From Actinomycetota bacterium (GTDB lineage: Bacteria; Actinomycetota; Acidimicrobiia; Acidimicrobiales; Ilumatobacteraceae), in assembly GCA_005788815.1 (NCBI GenBank), contig SYAZ01000053.1, positions 1 through 64,000 on the forward strand: a stretch of DNA of 64,000 bases, written 5' to 3'. The notes beneath the pieces were generated by a model that ran no database searches, was not told the DNA's origin, and saw only the letters and a list, made by a program, of their open reading frames with translations. Below, one piece after another: positions 1 through 11,240 of this stretch; positions within the stretch are counted from its first letter, which is position 1, and the number at the start of each line of letters is the position of its first letter. The position numbers were made by a program, and so were the translations under genes.

Positions 1-756
1 GTCAATCAGGCGGTGTTCGTAGGTGAGTTCGGCTTTGTCAAAATCAGCTTTGAACTCTGCATTAAAGATTTCCTCGAACAGATCTTTGAACTGACCGTCG
101 TATGCCTTCAAGATGGTGTTCTTCGTGCTCATATATACGGGATAGTTGCGCGAGAGTCCGTAGCGGAACGATGCACGAGCAAAATCGCGAATGCTGTCGT
201 TGAAGTTGTACATACCCATGGCCACTCCACCGTCGGCTCCGTACTGTGCAACCTTGAATTCCATTGGCGCGCTGCCATCTTCAGGCGTGAACGTCATTGT
301 GACGGAACCGGCACCTGGAACTTTAAAGTCGGTTGCCTTGTACTGATCGCCGTGAGCATGACGACCAATCACGATGGGCTTGGTCCAGCCAGGTACCAGT
401 TTTGGAATATTGCTGCAAATGATGGGTTCGCGAAACACGACGCCACCGAGAATGTTACGAATCGTGCCGTTTGGCGACTTCCACATTTTCTTCAAGCCGA
501 ACTCTTCAACGCGAGCTTCGTCAGGAGTAATGGTTGCGCACTTCACACCGACTCCGTGCTTCAAGATTGCATTGGCTGAGTCAATTGTGACCTGGTCGTC
601 TGTGGCATCGCGGTGCTCCATACCAAGGTCGTAGTACTCAAGATTGATGTCGAGGTACGGCAAGATGAGGCGGTCTTTGATGAACTGCCAGATGATGCGA
701 GTCATCTCATCTCCGTCGAGTTCAACTACTGGATTATCAACCTTGATCTTTGCCAT
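1..756 (-). CDS. icd: NADP-dependent isocitrate dehydrogenase, N-terminal part (runs off the window start)
   Basis: Reverse complement from ATG at 754-756 reads [64 protein letters not shown], typical of NADP-IDH; absent from ORF track because the stop is outside the window. Confidence 0.93.
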   Translation of the reverse strand, partial: MAKIKVDNPVVELDGDEMTRIIWQFIKDRLILPYLDINLEYYDLGMEHRDATDDQVTIDSANAILKHGVGVKCATITPDEARVEEFGLKKMWKSPNGTIRNILGGVVFREPIICSNIPKLVPGWTKPIVIGRHAHGDQYKATDFKVPGAGSVTMTFTPEDGSAPMEFKVAQYGADGGVAMGMYNFNDSIRDFARASFRYGLSRNYPVYMSTKNTILKAYDGQFKDLFEEIFNAEFKADFDKAELTYEHRLID

Positions 757-858
757 GGGAAACACCTTTTCTTGAAGCACCCTCTCGAGGGCCACTACTT
801 GTATCAGACTTGTACACAATAGCGTGATGGCCAAGGCTGCCCCCTACCATCTGTAGCA

Positions 859-1959
859 ATGGATTTTAAATGGAGCCCTGACCAGATATCACTTCGTGAA
901 GAGGCTGCCGCCGTTGCTACTGACGCGGTACAACGTTTTGGTCGCCACAACGTCACTTGGATGAATGGATACTCCAAAGAGTTCTCACAAGAGCTCGCCG
1001 AACGTGGCTGGATCGGCATGATTTGGCCAAAGGAATTTGGTGGCGGAGGCAGACCTCCGATTGACCGCCTCATCGTGGGCGAAGAAATGATCAAGGCTGG
1101 CGCCCCCATTGCAGCGAGTTGGTTTGGTGACCGACAAATGGGTCCGGCACTCATTCAGTACGGAACAAAAGAACAACAAGAACAATTCCTCCCTGACATT
1201 CTCGCGGGCAAGTCCACGTGGTGCATTGGCATGAGCGAACCCAACTCGGGTAGCGACCTTGCTTCATTAAAGACGTCAGCACGTGATGATGGTGATGAAT
1301 GGGTCATCAACGGCCAAAAGATCTGGACAAGTTTTGGCGCCCATGCCGACTATTGCTACCTCATCTGTCGCACCAACAGCGAAGGTCCCCCACACGCAGG
1401 TATTAGCGAAATCATTGTTCCAATGAACACTCCAGGAATTGAGATTCGTCCGATCACCGACATGACCACGAATCGCCACTTCTGTGAAGTCTTCTTTACT
1501 GACGCCCGTGTACCTAAAGCAAACTTGGTAGGTCGCGAAGGCGGAGCATTCGGACAAACCATGCGTCAACTCGAACATGAACGTGGCGGCATTGATCGCC
1601 TCATGTCTAACTATGCACAGTTCAAACACGCGATGTCACTTGCAGATACTTCTAAATCAACAGTTCGCCAAGAAATTGCCAAACTTGAGACTGGCTATCG
1701 CATCGGACGCATTCTTGTCATTCGTGAAGTACTCAGACAAGCGCCCGCCGGTTTCTCGGCTGCAACAAAATGTTTCTGCACCGAACACCAACAAAAGGTC
1801 GATGAGTTTGTGTATCGCATGATGGGTGCTTCTGGTGCTCTCTGGGATGACATGGTGCAGGGTCTTGTGTATGGCCCTGGATACACCATCATGGGCGGCA
1901 CTTCGAATGTCATGCGCAACATCCTTGGCGAGCGCGTCCTCGGATTACCCAAACTCTAA
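859..1959 (+). CDS. acyl-CoA dehydrogenase family protein
   Basis: 366 aa; MSEPNSGSDLASLKTSA and C-terminal GGTSNVMRNILGERVLGLP are acyl-CoA dehydrogenase signatures. Confidence 0.92.
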   Translation: MDFKWSPDQISLREEAAAVATDAVQRFGRHNVTWMNGYSKEFSQELAERGWIGMIWPKEFGGGGRPPIDRLIVGEEMIKAGAPIAASWFGDRQMGPALIQYGTKEQQEQFLPDILAGKSTWCIGMSEPNSGSDLASLKTSARDDGDEWVINGQKIWTSFGAHADYCYLICRTNSEGPPHAGISEIIVPMNTPGIEIRPITDMTTNRHFCEVFFTDARVPKANLVGREGGAFGQTMRQLEHERGGIDRLMSNYAQFKHAMSLADTSKSTVRQEIAKLETGYRIGRILVIREVLRQAPAGFSAATKCFCTEHQQKVDEFVYRMMGASGALWDDMVQGLVYGPGYTIMGGTSNVMRNILGERVLGLPKL

Positions 1960-1973
1960 ATAAGGAGACCGAC

Positions 1974-3299
1974 ATGGCAGACCTCATTGGTCTTAGTACC
2001 AAGATTGTGGATTCGGGAATTGCCGATCAACCAGTGAATAGAACAACCGGCGAACTTTCTGAGATTGCCGACAAGCTCGCCATGGTGGAGTCGTTTAGTC
2101 ATGTTGTCACCTGGGATTCGGGTGATGGACTTGTGTGCTTCGACACGAGCCATGTCAACAGCGGACAACAGGTTGTTGATTCCATTCGATCATGGTCCAC
2201 TGATCCCTTCAATGCTTTGGTCTACACACATGGCCATTCCGACCATGTTGGTGGCAGTGTTGCATTCGGCGCTAACGCTCGTGCGCTCGGGCATCAGGCC
2301 CCACGCGTCATCGCCCACAAGAATGTGCAGCGTCGCTTTGATCGCTACAGATACACCAATGACTGGAACGTTGCTATCAATGCACGTCAGTTCGGTGGCA
2401 TTAGAGGCGACCTCAACAATGCACTGAATGATTTACGACCTGCGTCTGGTGGACCGCGCCTCAGCAATTTCATCCCCGAAGACACACTGGAAACAACGGA
2501 AACAGTCGACAGATTTGCTTCAATGACATTTGGTGACACCGTTGTGGAGTTTCACCACGGTCGCGGCGAAACAGACGACCACCTCTGGTCATGGTTCCCC
2601 GAAAAAAAGTGGGTTGCGACTGGTGACTTCGTTATCTGGAACTTTCCAAATGCCGGAAACCCCCAAAAGGTGCAACGCTGGCCGATTGAGTGGGCTGAAT
2701 CACTACGGGCAATCATCGCTAAAGGACCCGAGTTGTTGCTCCCTGCTCACGGTTTACCCATTGCAGGAAAAGAACGGATTGCACGCGTACTCGACGAGAT
2801 TGCATCTGCTCTCGAATACCTAGTGACATCGACAGTTGAGATGATGAATGCAGGCGAAACACTGAACACAATCATTCACAGTGTGAAGATTCCTGATGCG
2901 ACACTTGGCAAGCCATACCTTCGCCCGCTGTACGACGAACCAGAGTTTGTTGTGCGCAACATTTGGCGTCAGTTCGGTGGCTGGTGGGACGGAGCCCCTT
3001 CTCGCCTCAAGCCATCAACCGATGAATCTGTAGGAACAGAGATTGCTCGACTCTCGGGTGGTGCTGAAGTACTTATGGCGCGCGCAAAAGAATTAGCCGC
3101 ATCGGGAGATTTACGTCTCGCATGCCACCTTGCAGACTTTGCAGGCTGGGCCGCACCAGATGACCCAGACATCCATGCAGCACGATCAGAGATCTATGAA
3201 GTACGACGCAAGAACGAGGCGTCATTGATGGCAAAGGGCATCTTCAAAGGTGCGTCGCGTGAATCAGACTCTGTAGTGAAAAAAGCCACTGGCCAATAG
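1974..3299 (+). CDS. metallo-beta-lactamase-fold hydrolase, alkylsulfatase-like
   Basis: 441 aa; HxHxDH motif THGHSDHVGG; C-terminal region resembles alkyl sulfatase dimerisation domain. Confidence 0.8.
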   Translation: MADLIGLSTKIVDSGIADQPVNRTTGELSEIADKLAMVESFSHVVTWDSGDGLVCFDTSHVNSGQQVVDSIRSWSTDPFNALVYTHGHSDHVGGSVAFGANARALGHQAPRVIAHKNVQRRFDRYRYTNDWNVAINARQFGGIRGDLNNALNDLRPASGGPRLSNFIPEDTLETTETVDRFASMTFGDTVVEFHHGRGETDDHLWSWFPEKKWVATGDFVIWNFPNAGNPQKVQRWPIEWAESLRAIIAKGPELLLPAHGLPIAGKERIARVLDEIASALEYLVTSTVEMMNAGETLNTIIHSVKIPDATLGKPYLRPLYDEPEFVVRNIWRQFGGWWDGAPSRLKPSTDESVGTEIARLSGGAEVLMARAKELAASGDLRLACHLADFAGWAAPDDPDIHAARSEIYEVRRKNEASLMAKGIFKGASRESDSVVKKATGQ

Positions 3300-3300
3300 T

Positions 3301-4137
3301 TCACGCCACTGTTATCAGAACTAACGCAAGAGCAGCCAACCCAAGCCCTACGGCTTGTGAGCGATGAATCTTTTCTCTATCTAGACGTGTTGCCAGCAGC
3401 AAAGTACTTGCAGGATAGAACGAGTTGATTGTTGCCACGATAGACATCAATCCGTGGCGTACTGCAAGCAGGTACAACGCGTTTGCAACGGTGTCGAGAA
3501 CTCCGGAGCCAATAACAAACTTGCGTAGAGCCCCTATGTCGCGCACCCTATTCCCCGTTACATACATAACTGTCAACATGTAAGGAACAGAAGTAACACG
3601 CATGGCAAATACTGGCCATAAACCTGAGTTATCACTGGTGTGACCCAAGATGACGAACAGCGAACCAAATGTGCAACCCGCAAGTAGTGCCATCAACAAA
3701 ACCTTTGCTGGCGCACGACGATGGTTTGGACCCATCACATCACTAATCAATGCAATGGCAACTAATGCAATGGGGATTCCCAATAAGGCAAGAAACCCTG
3801 GACGTTCCCCTGTAGACAAACCAATGATCACTGGCACAGACGTAGCAGTAACCGCAGAGACGGGAGCCACAACTGTCATGTAACCACTACCCATTGCCTT
3901 ATAGAACGCAAGTAGGCCTGTGGCACCCGCGAGGCCGCCGATGCCGCCCCAGATCCAGTCACTCAACGGTGGCACTGGCACGCCACTTGCTAGAACAAAA
4001 ATAAGCAGTAGAAATCCTGCGACGGATTGACCGATTGCCGTGACCGTAATTGCTGAGATTTTCTGCGAGGCACGTCCACCGCTGTAATCAGCAACTCCGT
4101 ATACACAAGCAGCACACAGCGCTAAAAAAATGTCCAT
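3301..4137 (-). CDS. EamA/DMT-family transporter
   Basis: 278 aa polytopic, duplicated DMT-like helices. Confidence 0.75.
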   Translation of the reverse strand: MDIFLALCAACVYGVADYSGGRASQKISAITVTAIGQSVAGFLLLIFVLASGVPVPPLSDWIWGGIGGLAGATGLLAFYKAMGSGYMTVVAPVSAVTATSVPVIIGLSTGERPGFLALLGIPIALVAIALISDVMGPNHRRAPAKVLLMALLAGCTFGSLFVILGHTSDNSGLWPVFAMRVTSVPYMLTVMYVTGNRVRDIGALRKFVIGSGVLDTVANALYLLAVRHGLMSIVATINSFYPASTLLLATRLDREKIHRSQAVGLGLAALALVLITVA

Positions 4138-4187
4138 AACAAACTCGGCTGACTAACTACGGAAAGAAAAGTAGTGACTGCATTAGT

Positions 4188-4259
4188 GGGCGCGACGGGG
4201 CTCGAACCCGGGACCCCCACCATGTCATGGTGGTGCTCTACCAACTGAGCTACACGCCC
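4188..4259 (-). tRNA. tRNA-Val (anticodon GAC)
   Basis: Reverse complement GGGCGTGTAGCTCAGTTGGTAGAGCACCACCATGACATGGTGGGGGTCCCGGGTTCGAGCCCCGTCGCGCCC folds as a full cloverleaf; loop ATGACAT. Confidence 0.95.
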
Positions 4260-4280
4260 TTTTCAGGAAGCCCTACTTTA

Positions 4281-5342
4281 TCAGGGCTTCAGCGTGAGCG
4301 TCACTTCGTTGGCTAAAAGCCTGCCTCTTCGCGTGAGCACCACACGTTCTCCTGCTCGTTCGACGAGATCGCCGAGGTGTTCCTCATCCAGTGTGCCAAC
4401 TGGTACGCCGGCGGTCGTGCGCAGAGACAACTCCAGTGCTTCTTTCCGTCGTGCGAAATCATCAAGAACTTCATCAGCGGCTTCGACTGTTTCGTTGGCC
4501 TGCACTGCTGATATGTACCGCTCTGGTGTGCGCATGTTCCACCAACGTCTGCCATTGAAGTGAGAATGTGCAGCACATCCGAACCCCGTGTAGTTGCCTT
4601 GCGACCAATACACCTTGTTGTGTCGGCATTCGTGTCCAGGCAATGCCCAGTTGCTGATTTCGTAATTGTGCATCCCCGCGGCAATCAGCGCATCGTCCAC
4701 AAGAATGTATTTATCTGCTTGATCATCGTCGTCTGGATGACGTGCGGGGTCATCTGCAAGTGGAGTCCCTGCTTCCACAGTTAATCCATATGCAGAAATA
4801 TGCGTGGGTTGCAGAGCAATTGCCTGACGCACTGTTTCTTTCCAGTCTTCAAGAGACTCGCCATGCACCCCGTAAATCAAATCGAGATTGATTGACGTGA
4901 TGTTTGCACTACGTACAGCCGCTATTGCTTTTTCTACATTTGCAGGATCATGAGTGCGATTTAATGCTTTCAGCACCGACGTCACCATGGATTGCACACC
5001 CATGCTGATGCGATTCACGCCAGCGGCCGCATACACACGCATCATCTCTGGCGTCACATCGTCTGGGTTGCATTCGATGGTGATCTCCGCTTGAGCAGAG
5101 ACAGGAATTGCCTTCACGATTGAAGCAAGCAGTTGCGGGTCGAGGCGCGTTGGGGTTCCCCCACCAAAAAACACGGTGTCGGCAACTGGCATACCGTCTG
5201 CCACTTTGCGCTCAATGTCGGCAATTACCGCTTGTACGTATGACTCCATGATGTCGTCTTTGTCGGTCCATGTTGCAAATGCGCAATAGTCACAGCGGTG
5301 CCGACAAAACGGAATATGAACATAGATACCAAATTCAGACAT
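4281..5342 (-). CDS. hemW: radical SAM coproporphyrinogen III oxidase-like / heme chaperone HemW
   Basis: 353 aa; YVHIPFCRHRCDYCAF (CxxxCxxC) and FFGGGTPTRL. Confidence 0.9.
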   Translation of the reverse strand: MSEFGIYVHIPFCRHRCDYCAFATWTDKDDIMESYVQAVIADIERKVADGMPVADTVFFGGGTPTRLDPQLLASIVKAIPVSAQAEITIECNPDDVTPEMMRVYAAAGVNRISMGVQSMVTSVLKALNRTHDPANVEKAIAAVRSANITSINLDLIYGVHGESLEDWKETVRQAIALQPTHISAYGLTVEAGTPLADDPARHPDDDDQADKYILVDDALIAAGMHNYEISNWALPGHECRHNKVYWSQGNYTGFGCAAHSHFNGRRWWNMRTPERYISAVQANETVEAADEVLDDFARRKEALELSLRTTAGVPVGTLDEEHLGDLVERAGERVVLTRRGRLLANEVTLTLKP

Positions 5343-5350
5343 GCACGTAC

Positions 5351-5875
5351 TCAGGTAGCGGGAGGAATGAACAGTAAACCGAGTTCGGATAGTTTGTCGC
5401 CCACCCCATCGACTGGCACATCCAACATGACAGCGATGGCGCGGGTGTCGTGTGCGCGCACAGTAATTACTTTTCCGTTGAAATCTTGCCGTTGCACCTG
5501 AATCATGCGCAGCAGACGTTCTAACATCTCAAACTGTTGACCGCTCATCGTTGAGAGTTTCGCTACGTCTATACGCAATTTCTTTGGCGCACCATCTGCA
5601 CTCGCAGCATCTTCCATGCGTTGACTATCGCGTGGTAACAACTGGTCGATACTCACACCATAAAAGCGCGCAAGCCGTTCGAGTCGTGGCACTGAAATGG
5701 CACGCTCACCGCGTTCGTATGCGCCGAGCACAGAGGCTTTGAACTCGCTGTCGCTATTGGCCTCAACCTCAGAGAGAGACCATTGTTTTTGTTGCCGAAT
5801 ACGTCGCAGTCGTTCTCCGACTAAGCGCGTAAACGGAGAATCGTGCAGAAGTTCGTCGTCAGAATATGAAGGCAT
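5351..5875 (-). CDS. bldD: BldD-like HTH transcriptional regulator
   Basis: 174 aa; VLGAYERGERAISVPRLERLARFYGVSIDQLLP is BldD-like; C-terminal RQD-x8-RAHD. Confidence 0.85.
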   Translation of the reverse strand: MPSYSDDELLHDSPFTRLVGERLRRIRQQKQWSLSEVEANSDSEFKASVLGAYERGERAISVPRLERLARFYGVSIDQLLPRDSQRMEDAASADGAPKKLRIDVAKLSTMSGQQFEMLERLLRMIQVQRQDFNGKVITVRAHDTRAIAVMLDVPVDGVGDKLSELGLLFIPPAT

Positions 5876-5897
5876 AACACCACACAGTGTGGTTCAT

Positions 5898-6575
5898 TCA
5901 ACGCCGCGAGTGTGCGACCATCAGCGAAGCGCCCACAATTGCTGCGGTTTCCGCCCGCAATATGGTGCTTCCGAGGTCAATGGTGGGCAGAGAGGATGCG
6001 AGTTCGCTGGGGGAAAATCCACCCTCTGGACCAATCACCAACGTGCGAACACCATCCCATGATGCTTGCCCACCGGGTTCGGCCATCGCTATACCGTCAA
6101 CCCCTAAAGCATCGAGCGACACAGGCCCCACGATTTCTGGGAGATACACACGACGAGATTGCATTGCTGCTGCGAGGGCGATGCGGCGGTAACGGTCCAA
6201 GACCTGACTTGTTTTGTCTGAATCCCAACGCACCACACTGCGCTCAAGAGGCTGAAGAATTGCAATGCGGTCAATGCCAATCTCCACAAGTTTTTCGATG
6301 GTGAGATCTGTCTTGTCGCCTTTCACCGGCGCAATAGCAACAGTGAGCAATATCGAATGTTCTGGTTCGGTGACTACTTCAGACACAGACTCAACTGCGC
6401 CATCTTTCCAATGCGTTACTCTCCACGCGCCATGACCATCTGAACACGACACGACTTCACCGTTCTTTAGGCGCAACACTCGTGAAAGATGATGTACATC
6501 ACTATATGTGAGTACCGGATGAGAAATATCCTCGACAAATACATGCGCAGACGAGCGGCGCAATTCATCCATCAT
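5898..6575 (-). CDS. rsmE: 16S rRNA (uracil1498-N3)-methyltransferase
   Basis: 225 aa; [12 protein letters not shown] and [11 protein letters not shown] motifs. Confidence 0.9.
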   Translation of the reverse strand: MMDELRRSSAHVFVEDISHPVLTYSDVHHLSRVLRLKNGEVVSCSDGHGAWRVTHWKDGAVESVSEVVTEPEHSILLTVAIAPVKGDKTDLTIEKLVEIGIDRIAILQPLERSVVRWDSDKTSQVLDRYRRIALAAAMQSRRVYLPEIVGPVSLDALGVDGIAMAEPGGQASWDGVRTLVIGPEGGFSPSELASSLPTIDLGSTILRAETAAIVGASLMVAHSRR

Positions 6576-7690
6576 GAAAATGCCGATTTAATGCGCGAGA
6601 AGATTCCTTTGTCTGCATTGGCAACTTCTTCGCCCGAGATCTGCGCAAGTTGACGCAAGAGAGCTTCTTGTTCTTCGGAAAGATTCTTTGGCACCGTTAC
6701 TGCAACGCGTACACGAAGGTGACCACGACCGCGACCATTGAGATGCGGGACACCACGACCACGGGCAACAAATTCATGACCATGTTGGGTGCCTGCGGGA
6801 ACGACAAGGTCTAACTCGCCGTCCAAGGCATCGAGAACTTGATGAACTCCCAAGGCGGCTTGCGAAATAGTGAGAGGCAGAATCCAGATGAGATCGTCTT
6901 CGTCCCGTATGAGTTTCTCGTGCTGTGCAACAGCGACGTGAACATATAAATCCCCAGCGGCACCGCCCCTAGCACCAACGGCACCACGACCAGTGAGGCG
7001 CAACGTTTGGCCAGACCTAATGCCTGCAGGAACATCGACGGTGTATGACTCTTTTGATGCGCGACGACCTTCACCAGAACACGAAGAGCAAGGCGTCATG
7101 ACAACTTGTCCCAGACCACCGCACCGACCGCACGGACCTGACGTGACCATCTGGCCGAGCATGCTCTGACGAACCCGACGAACTTGACCTGAACCACTGC
7201 AATCAGAACAGGTAACAGGCTTAGTGCCACCACCTGCGCCACTGCCAGCGCAATCGCTACAAACCACAGCTGTATTTACATCGACTGTGACTTGAGTGCC
7301 GAACATCACACCAGAAAGATCAATGCGTGCGGTGACTTCTAAATCTTGACCACGAGGTGGTCCTGCTTGTTGACGAGAACTAAATCCACCTGAACCACCA
7401 CCGAAGAAAGCTTCAAAAATATCTCCGAGGCCGCCTCCGCCAAATGGGTCACCGCCGCCGCCTGCTCCGCCAAGACCTTGTTCACCGAATCGGTCATAAC
7501 GGGCACGAGTGTCTGGGTCTGACAACACTTCATATGCGCGACTGACTTCTTTGAATTGATTCTCTGCTTCAGGGTCACCCGGATTGGCATCGGGGTGCAA
7601 CTCACGAGCCTTCTTGCGATACGCCTTCTTGATGTCGTCTGCAGATGCGTTTGAACTAACGCCGAGTAGTGCGTAGAAATCTGCACTCAT
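6572..7690 (-). CDS. dnaJ: chaperone DnaJ
   Basis: J domain, G-rich linker, four CxxCxGxG zinc motifs. Confidence 0.97.
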   Translation of the reverse strand: MSADFYALLGVSSNASADDIKKAYRKKARELHPDANPGDPEAENQFKEVSRAYEVLSDPDTRARYDRFGEQGLGGAGGGGDPFGGGGLGDIFEAFFGGGSGGFSSRQQAGPPRGQDLEVTARIDLSGVMFGTQVTVDVNTAVVCSDCAGSGAGGGTKPVTCSDCSGSGQVRRVRQSMLGQMVTSGPCGRCGGLGQVVMTPCSSCSGEGRRASKESYTVDVPAGIRSGQTLRLTGRGAVGARGGAAGDLYVHVAVAQHEKLIRDEDDLIWILPLTISQAALGVHQVLDALDGELDLVVPAGTQHGHEFVARGRGVPHLNGRGRGHLRVRVAVTVPKNLSEEQEALLRQLAQISGEEVANADKGIFSRIKSAFS

Positions 7691-8688
7691 GACACGCCCT
7701 CTGCAATGTGTCTACCTAATTGTTCACTGACTACTTCAACTGTGGTGAGTGCTTGAGGGTAATTCATGCGTGTAGGGCCAAGCACACCAACAGAACCAAC
7801 AATTTCACCGTCGGCCATGACAGGCGAAACAACGACGGAACAAGCCGACAACGGCTCCACTCCATGTTCAGCACCAATTGCTACAGAGAGCCCACGGTCA
7901 AGGAGGTCTTGCAACAATGTGACCACCACAAATTGTTGTTCGATAGTGGAAAGCACGTCGCGCACAATATCAACAGCGTCGAATGCATTCGCCAAAGAGG
8001 AAGCGCCACCAACAAAGACCGGCTGATCATTGCGATGACGCGACAAGGCATTGATAGTTGCAAAACATACAGCATCCACATGAGCATCGTTCGTGGATGG
8101 AACCGAGCCAATGTCGCCGAGAGATTTCGCAACAAGATGACGAGACACATGCTGAACGGCAGAAGCAATGTGATCATCAGAGATGTCTTCCGACATTTGA
8201 ATTGTCTCGTTTTCCACATTGTGATTGGAGAGAACCACAACAACTGTTGCTGAACGTGGTGTGACTCGGCTGATATGCACCGCCAATACTGTGGTCTTCT
8301 CGGCTTCTGGGCCTACCACCACAGCCGTATGGTGCGTGATGTTTGCGAGAAGCGTGGTGGTGTGACGAAGCAGATCTTCAAGTCGACCATGTGTTCCTTT
8401 GAAGAAATCGCCGACTTGTGATGCTTCTTCAGCAGCTAGAACACCTTGTGGCGTGATGGAGTCGACAAAGTGTCGATACCCCTTGTCCGTTGGGATGCGA
8501 CCCGCAGATGTGTGCGGCTGTGCGAGATAGCCCTCTTGCTCGAGTACGGCCATTTCATTGCGAACCGTGGCAGACGAAACCTTGACAGAAGGAAGTGTGG
8601 CTATATGTGTAGACCCCACGGGCAAACCCGTCGCTACGTACTCTTGGACTACTGCCTTGAGAATTGCGGTCTTTCGCTCGTCCAACAT
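7687..8688 (-). CDS. hrcA: heat-inducible transcription repressor HrcA
   Basis: 333 aa; N-terminal [25 protein letters not shown]; overlaps dnaJ by 4 bp. Confidence 0.93.
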   Translation of the reverse strand: MLDERKTAILKAVVQEYVATGLPVGSTHIATLPSVKVSSATVRNEMAVLEQEGYLAQPHTSAGRIPTDKGYRHFVDSITPQGVLAAEEASQVGDFFKGTHGRLEDLLRHTTTLLANITHHTAVVVGPEAEKTTVLAVHISRVTPRSATVVVVLSNHNVENETIQMSEDISDDHIASAVQHVSRHLVAKSLGDIGSVPSTNDAHVDAVCFATINALSRHRNDQPVFVGGASSLANAFDAVDIVRDVLSTIEQQFVVVTLLQDLLDRGLSVAIGAEHGVEPLSACSVVVSPVMADGEIVGSVGVLGPTRMNYPQALTTVEVVSEQLGRHIAEGVS

Positions 8689-8700
8689 GATTCGGGAATT

Positions 8701-10044
8701 TTACTTTCCACTCACCGATTTATAACGCGACAAAGCCTCTAAACGCTCATTCGCATGGTCAACCATAGGCGCGGGGTACGCCGGTGGCGCCAAAAGCCCT
8801 AGTTCCCACGGAGCATGGATTGCGCTGTTATCAAGGTCTGCGATCTCGGGTATCCACTGGCGTAGATACTCACCCGTTGGGTCAAACTTTTCGCTTTGCG
8901 ATGTGGGGTTGAATACTCGAAAGAATGGAGCCGCATCTGTTCCTGTGCCTGCAGTCCATTGCCACCCGTGATTATTCGAAGCAATATCTCCATCGATGAG
9001 GTGATCCATAAAGAACTTTGCACCCCATTGCCACGGCACGTGCAGATCTTTTACTAGGAAACTGGCCACAATCATGCGCACACGATTGTGCATCCACCCT
9101 GTCTGCAACATCTGACGAATGCCCGCATCCACGATTGGATACCCCGTATTGCCTTCACAAAACTGCGCAAAACGCGCCTTTGCTGCGGCATCAGTATCAA
9201 CTGGCAACACGTTCATCTTTGTTTGCAGATTTACCCATGTCGTTTCGGGCTGATGAAACAAAACATCTGCGTAAAACTCACGCCACGCCAACTCTCGACG
9301 GAAGTGATCTTCCCCCTCGGATGACCCCAAGTGTTGGAGTAACTGCCGCGGATGAAGAACACCGAATCGAAGTGGTGCAGACAACTGCGACGTTCCATCA
9401 ATGGATGGAATGTTTCGATTGTCGTTGTACCCCTGCAGTTGTGAAGCCGACCACTGTGTCCACCGCGCCCATACAGCATCTTCTCCAATGGGCCATCGTG
9501 CGTGTACGTCAGAATCAATATCTGGGAATCCCTCGGATAATTCACGCCTATCTTCAAACCGCACCTTTGCGTCGGCAATTTGTTCAGGCAGAAATCCCAA
9601 CCACCGTTTGTAGAACGGTGTAAACACTTTCAGCGGTGTTCCATCGTCTTTCACTACCGTCCCAGGACGCACCGCATAGGGAGTATCTGCAGAGACAAGT
9701 TCAATGCGGCTCTGTTCAAGCGCGACACGAACCTTTTCGTCACGCTTGCGACCATAGGGAGAAAAATCAGCAGCCATGTGCACACTGCTAGCGCCCACCA
9801 ACGCGGCAAACGCTGGCAATACCTCATCTGGTTTTCCACTACGAAGAACGACAACACCACCGGTTGCTTCATTGAGCGAACGCAATGTGGCGAACATGTA
9901 GGCCCGACGCGCATCACTAGCCGAAGCAAATGTGGGGTCAATTACAAAGAGCGGAACAACTGACCCAGCCGCGGCGGCCGACTGAAGCGCTCGGTTATCT
10001 TCTAATCGCATGTCACGGCGAATCCACCAAATAGTTATGGTCAT
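8701..10044 (-). CDS. phr: deoxyribodipyrimidine photolyase / cryptochrome family
   Basis: Start moved to MTITIWWIRRDMRLEDNRAL; C-terminal photolyase FAD region (RRELAWREFYADVLF, WMHNRVRMIVASFL). Confidence 0.92.
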   Translation of the reverse strand: MTITIWWIRRDMRLEDNRALQSAAAAGSVVPLFVIDPTFASASDARRAYMFATLRSLNEATGGVVVLRSGKPDEVLPAFAALVGASSVHMAADFSPYGRKRDEKVRVALEQSRIELVSADTPYAVRPGTVVKDDGTPLKVFTPFYKRWLGFLPEQIADAKVRFEDRRELSEGFPDIDSDVHARWPIGEDAVWARWTQWSASQLQGYNDNRNIPSIDGTSQLSAPLRFGVLHPRQLLQHLGSSEGEDHFRRELAWREFYADVLFHQPETTWVNLQTKMNVLPVDTDAAAKARFAQFCEGNTGYPIVDAGIRQMLQTGWMHNRVRMIVASFLVKDLHVPWQWGAKFFMDHLIDGDIASNNHGWQWTAGTGTDAAPFFRVFNPTSQSEKFDPTGEYLRQWIPEIADLDNSAIHAPWELGLLAPPAYPAPMVDHANERLEALSRYKSVSGK

Positions 10045-11240
10045 TGTGCTTTCCTTAACAACGGCAACGACATCAGTGCCAGAACGCCACCATACGCAAT
10101 GGACCAACGAATACTGACATGATCACCAATCCAACCCGTGATTGGTCCACCGATTGGAGTGGAACCAAGAAAGGCCACGGACTGCAATGCCATCATGCGG
10201 CCGCGCATTTCAGATGACACTTTCTGTTGGGTAATGCCAGTCATTGCTGCTACAAGACCAGTACCGCCAAGACCCAATGGAATTGCCACCACACACGCCA
10301 CATAAAAATTGGGTGCAAATCCCATTGCGATACAGGAAATCGCACAGATAGTAAGCATGGACGCATACCAGTTGATTGTGATGCTGCGGAATCGAGCAGT
10401 TGCGAGTGCGCCAACAATGCTGCCAATGCTTGTCATAGACAAAAGGATTGCGTAACCGTTCGGTTCATTCCACACGCGGTCACTCAATTTCGGAAGCACC
10501 ACGCTGTAGTTGAACGCAAACGTACTAACCACGATGAAGACTATGAATGAATAACGAAGCGACACATCGTTCCATACAAATTTCAATGCTTCACGCACTG
10601 GTTTACCAGTACGCGGTGCTGGCGTCACCGGAATCATTTCAGAACGGCGCAGCATGAAAATTGATGCAATGACTGCCACGTACGACACAGCATTCATTGC
10701 AAATAGCCACGCAGTTCCAAGTGGCCCAATTAGTAGTGCAGCTAACGCTGGACCAAAGACACGTGAACCTGTCATCACCGTTGTGTTCAATGACATTGCA
10801 TTTGAAATCTCACCTGGTTCGACCAGTTCAGTCACTAAACCACGGCGAGATGGATTATCAATTGCGTTAGCAACTCCAAGGATGAGCGACAATGTGTAAA
10901 TCATCGGCAGAGTGGCAAAACCACCAAAATCTGCTGCTGCCAATAACGCTGCTTGAATCAGCAGCGCACACTGGGTCCATAAGGTGATGGTGCGACGATC
11001 ATGACGGTCTGCAAAGCCTCCGGCCCACGCGCCCAAGAGCAACATAGGCAAGAACTGAAACATGGTGTTCCAGCCCGCATCGGTTGCTCGATTATTGATG
11101 CGATAGATGAGCAACGAAGTTGCTGTGAACTGCAGCCACGTACCAACGTTGGATAGCAGCAGACCGACGAAATACACGCGCACATTGCGCTGGTGCAGGG
11201 AACGAAACGGGCTTGCCTTCTCAGACATCGCTTCGGTCAT
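10041..11240 (-). CDS. MFS transporter
   Basis: 399 aa, about 12 TM, ADRHDRR loop. Confidence 0.85.
   Translation of the reverse strand: MTEAMSEKASPFRSLHQRNVRVYFVGLLLSNVGTWLQFTATSLLIYRINNRATDAGWNTMFQFLPMLLLGAWAGGFADRHDRRTITLWTQCALLIQAALLAAADFGGFATLPMIYTLSLILGVANAIDNPSRRGLVTELVEPGEISNAMSLNTTVMTGSRVFGPALAALLIGPLGTAWLFAMNAVSYVAVIASIFMLRRSEMIPVTPAPRTGKPVREALKFVWNDVSLRYSFIVFIVVSTFAFNYSVVLPKLSDRVWNEPNGYAILLSMTSIGSIVGALATARFRSITINWYASMLTICAISCIAMGFAPNFYVACVVAIPLGLGGTGLVAAMTGITQQKVSSEMRGRMMALQSVAFLGSTPIGGPITGWIGDHVSIRWSIAYGGVLALMSLPLLRKAQ

Noticed and set aside
13-579. 188-aa plus-strand ORF
   Set aside because: Antisense to the conserved icd reading frame, which explains the region.
7687-8760. CIRCE element for HrcA near hrcA-dnaJ
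   Set aside because: No TTAGCACTC-N9-GAGTGCTAA-like sequence seen upstream of hrcA; regulated sites are probably at groES/groEL elsewhere.
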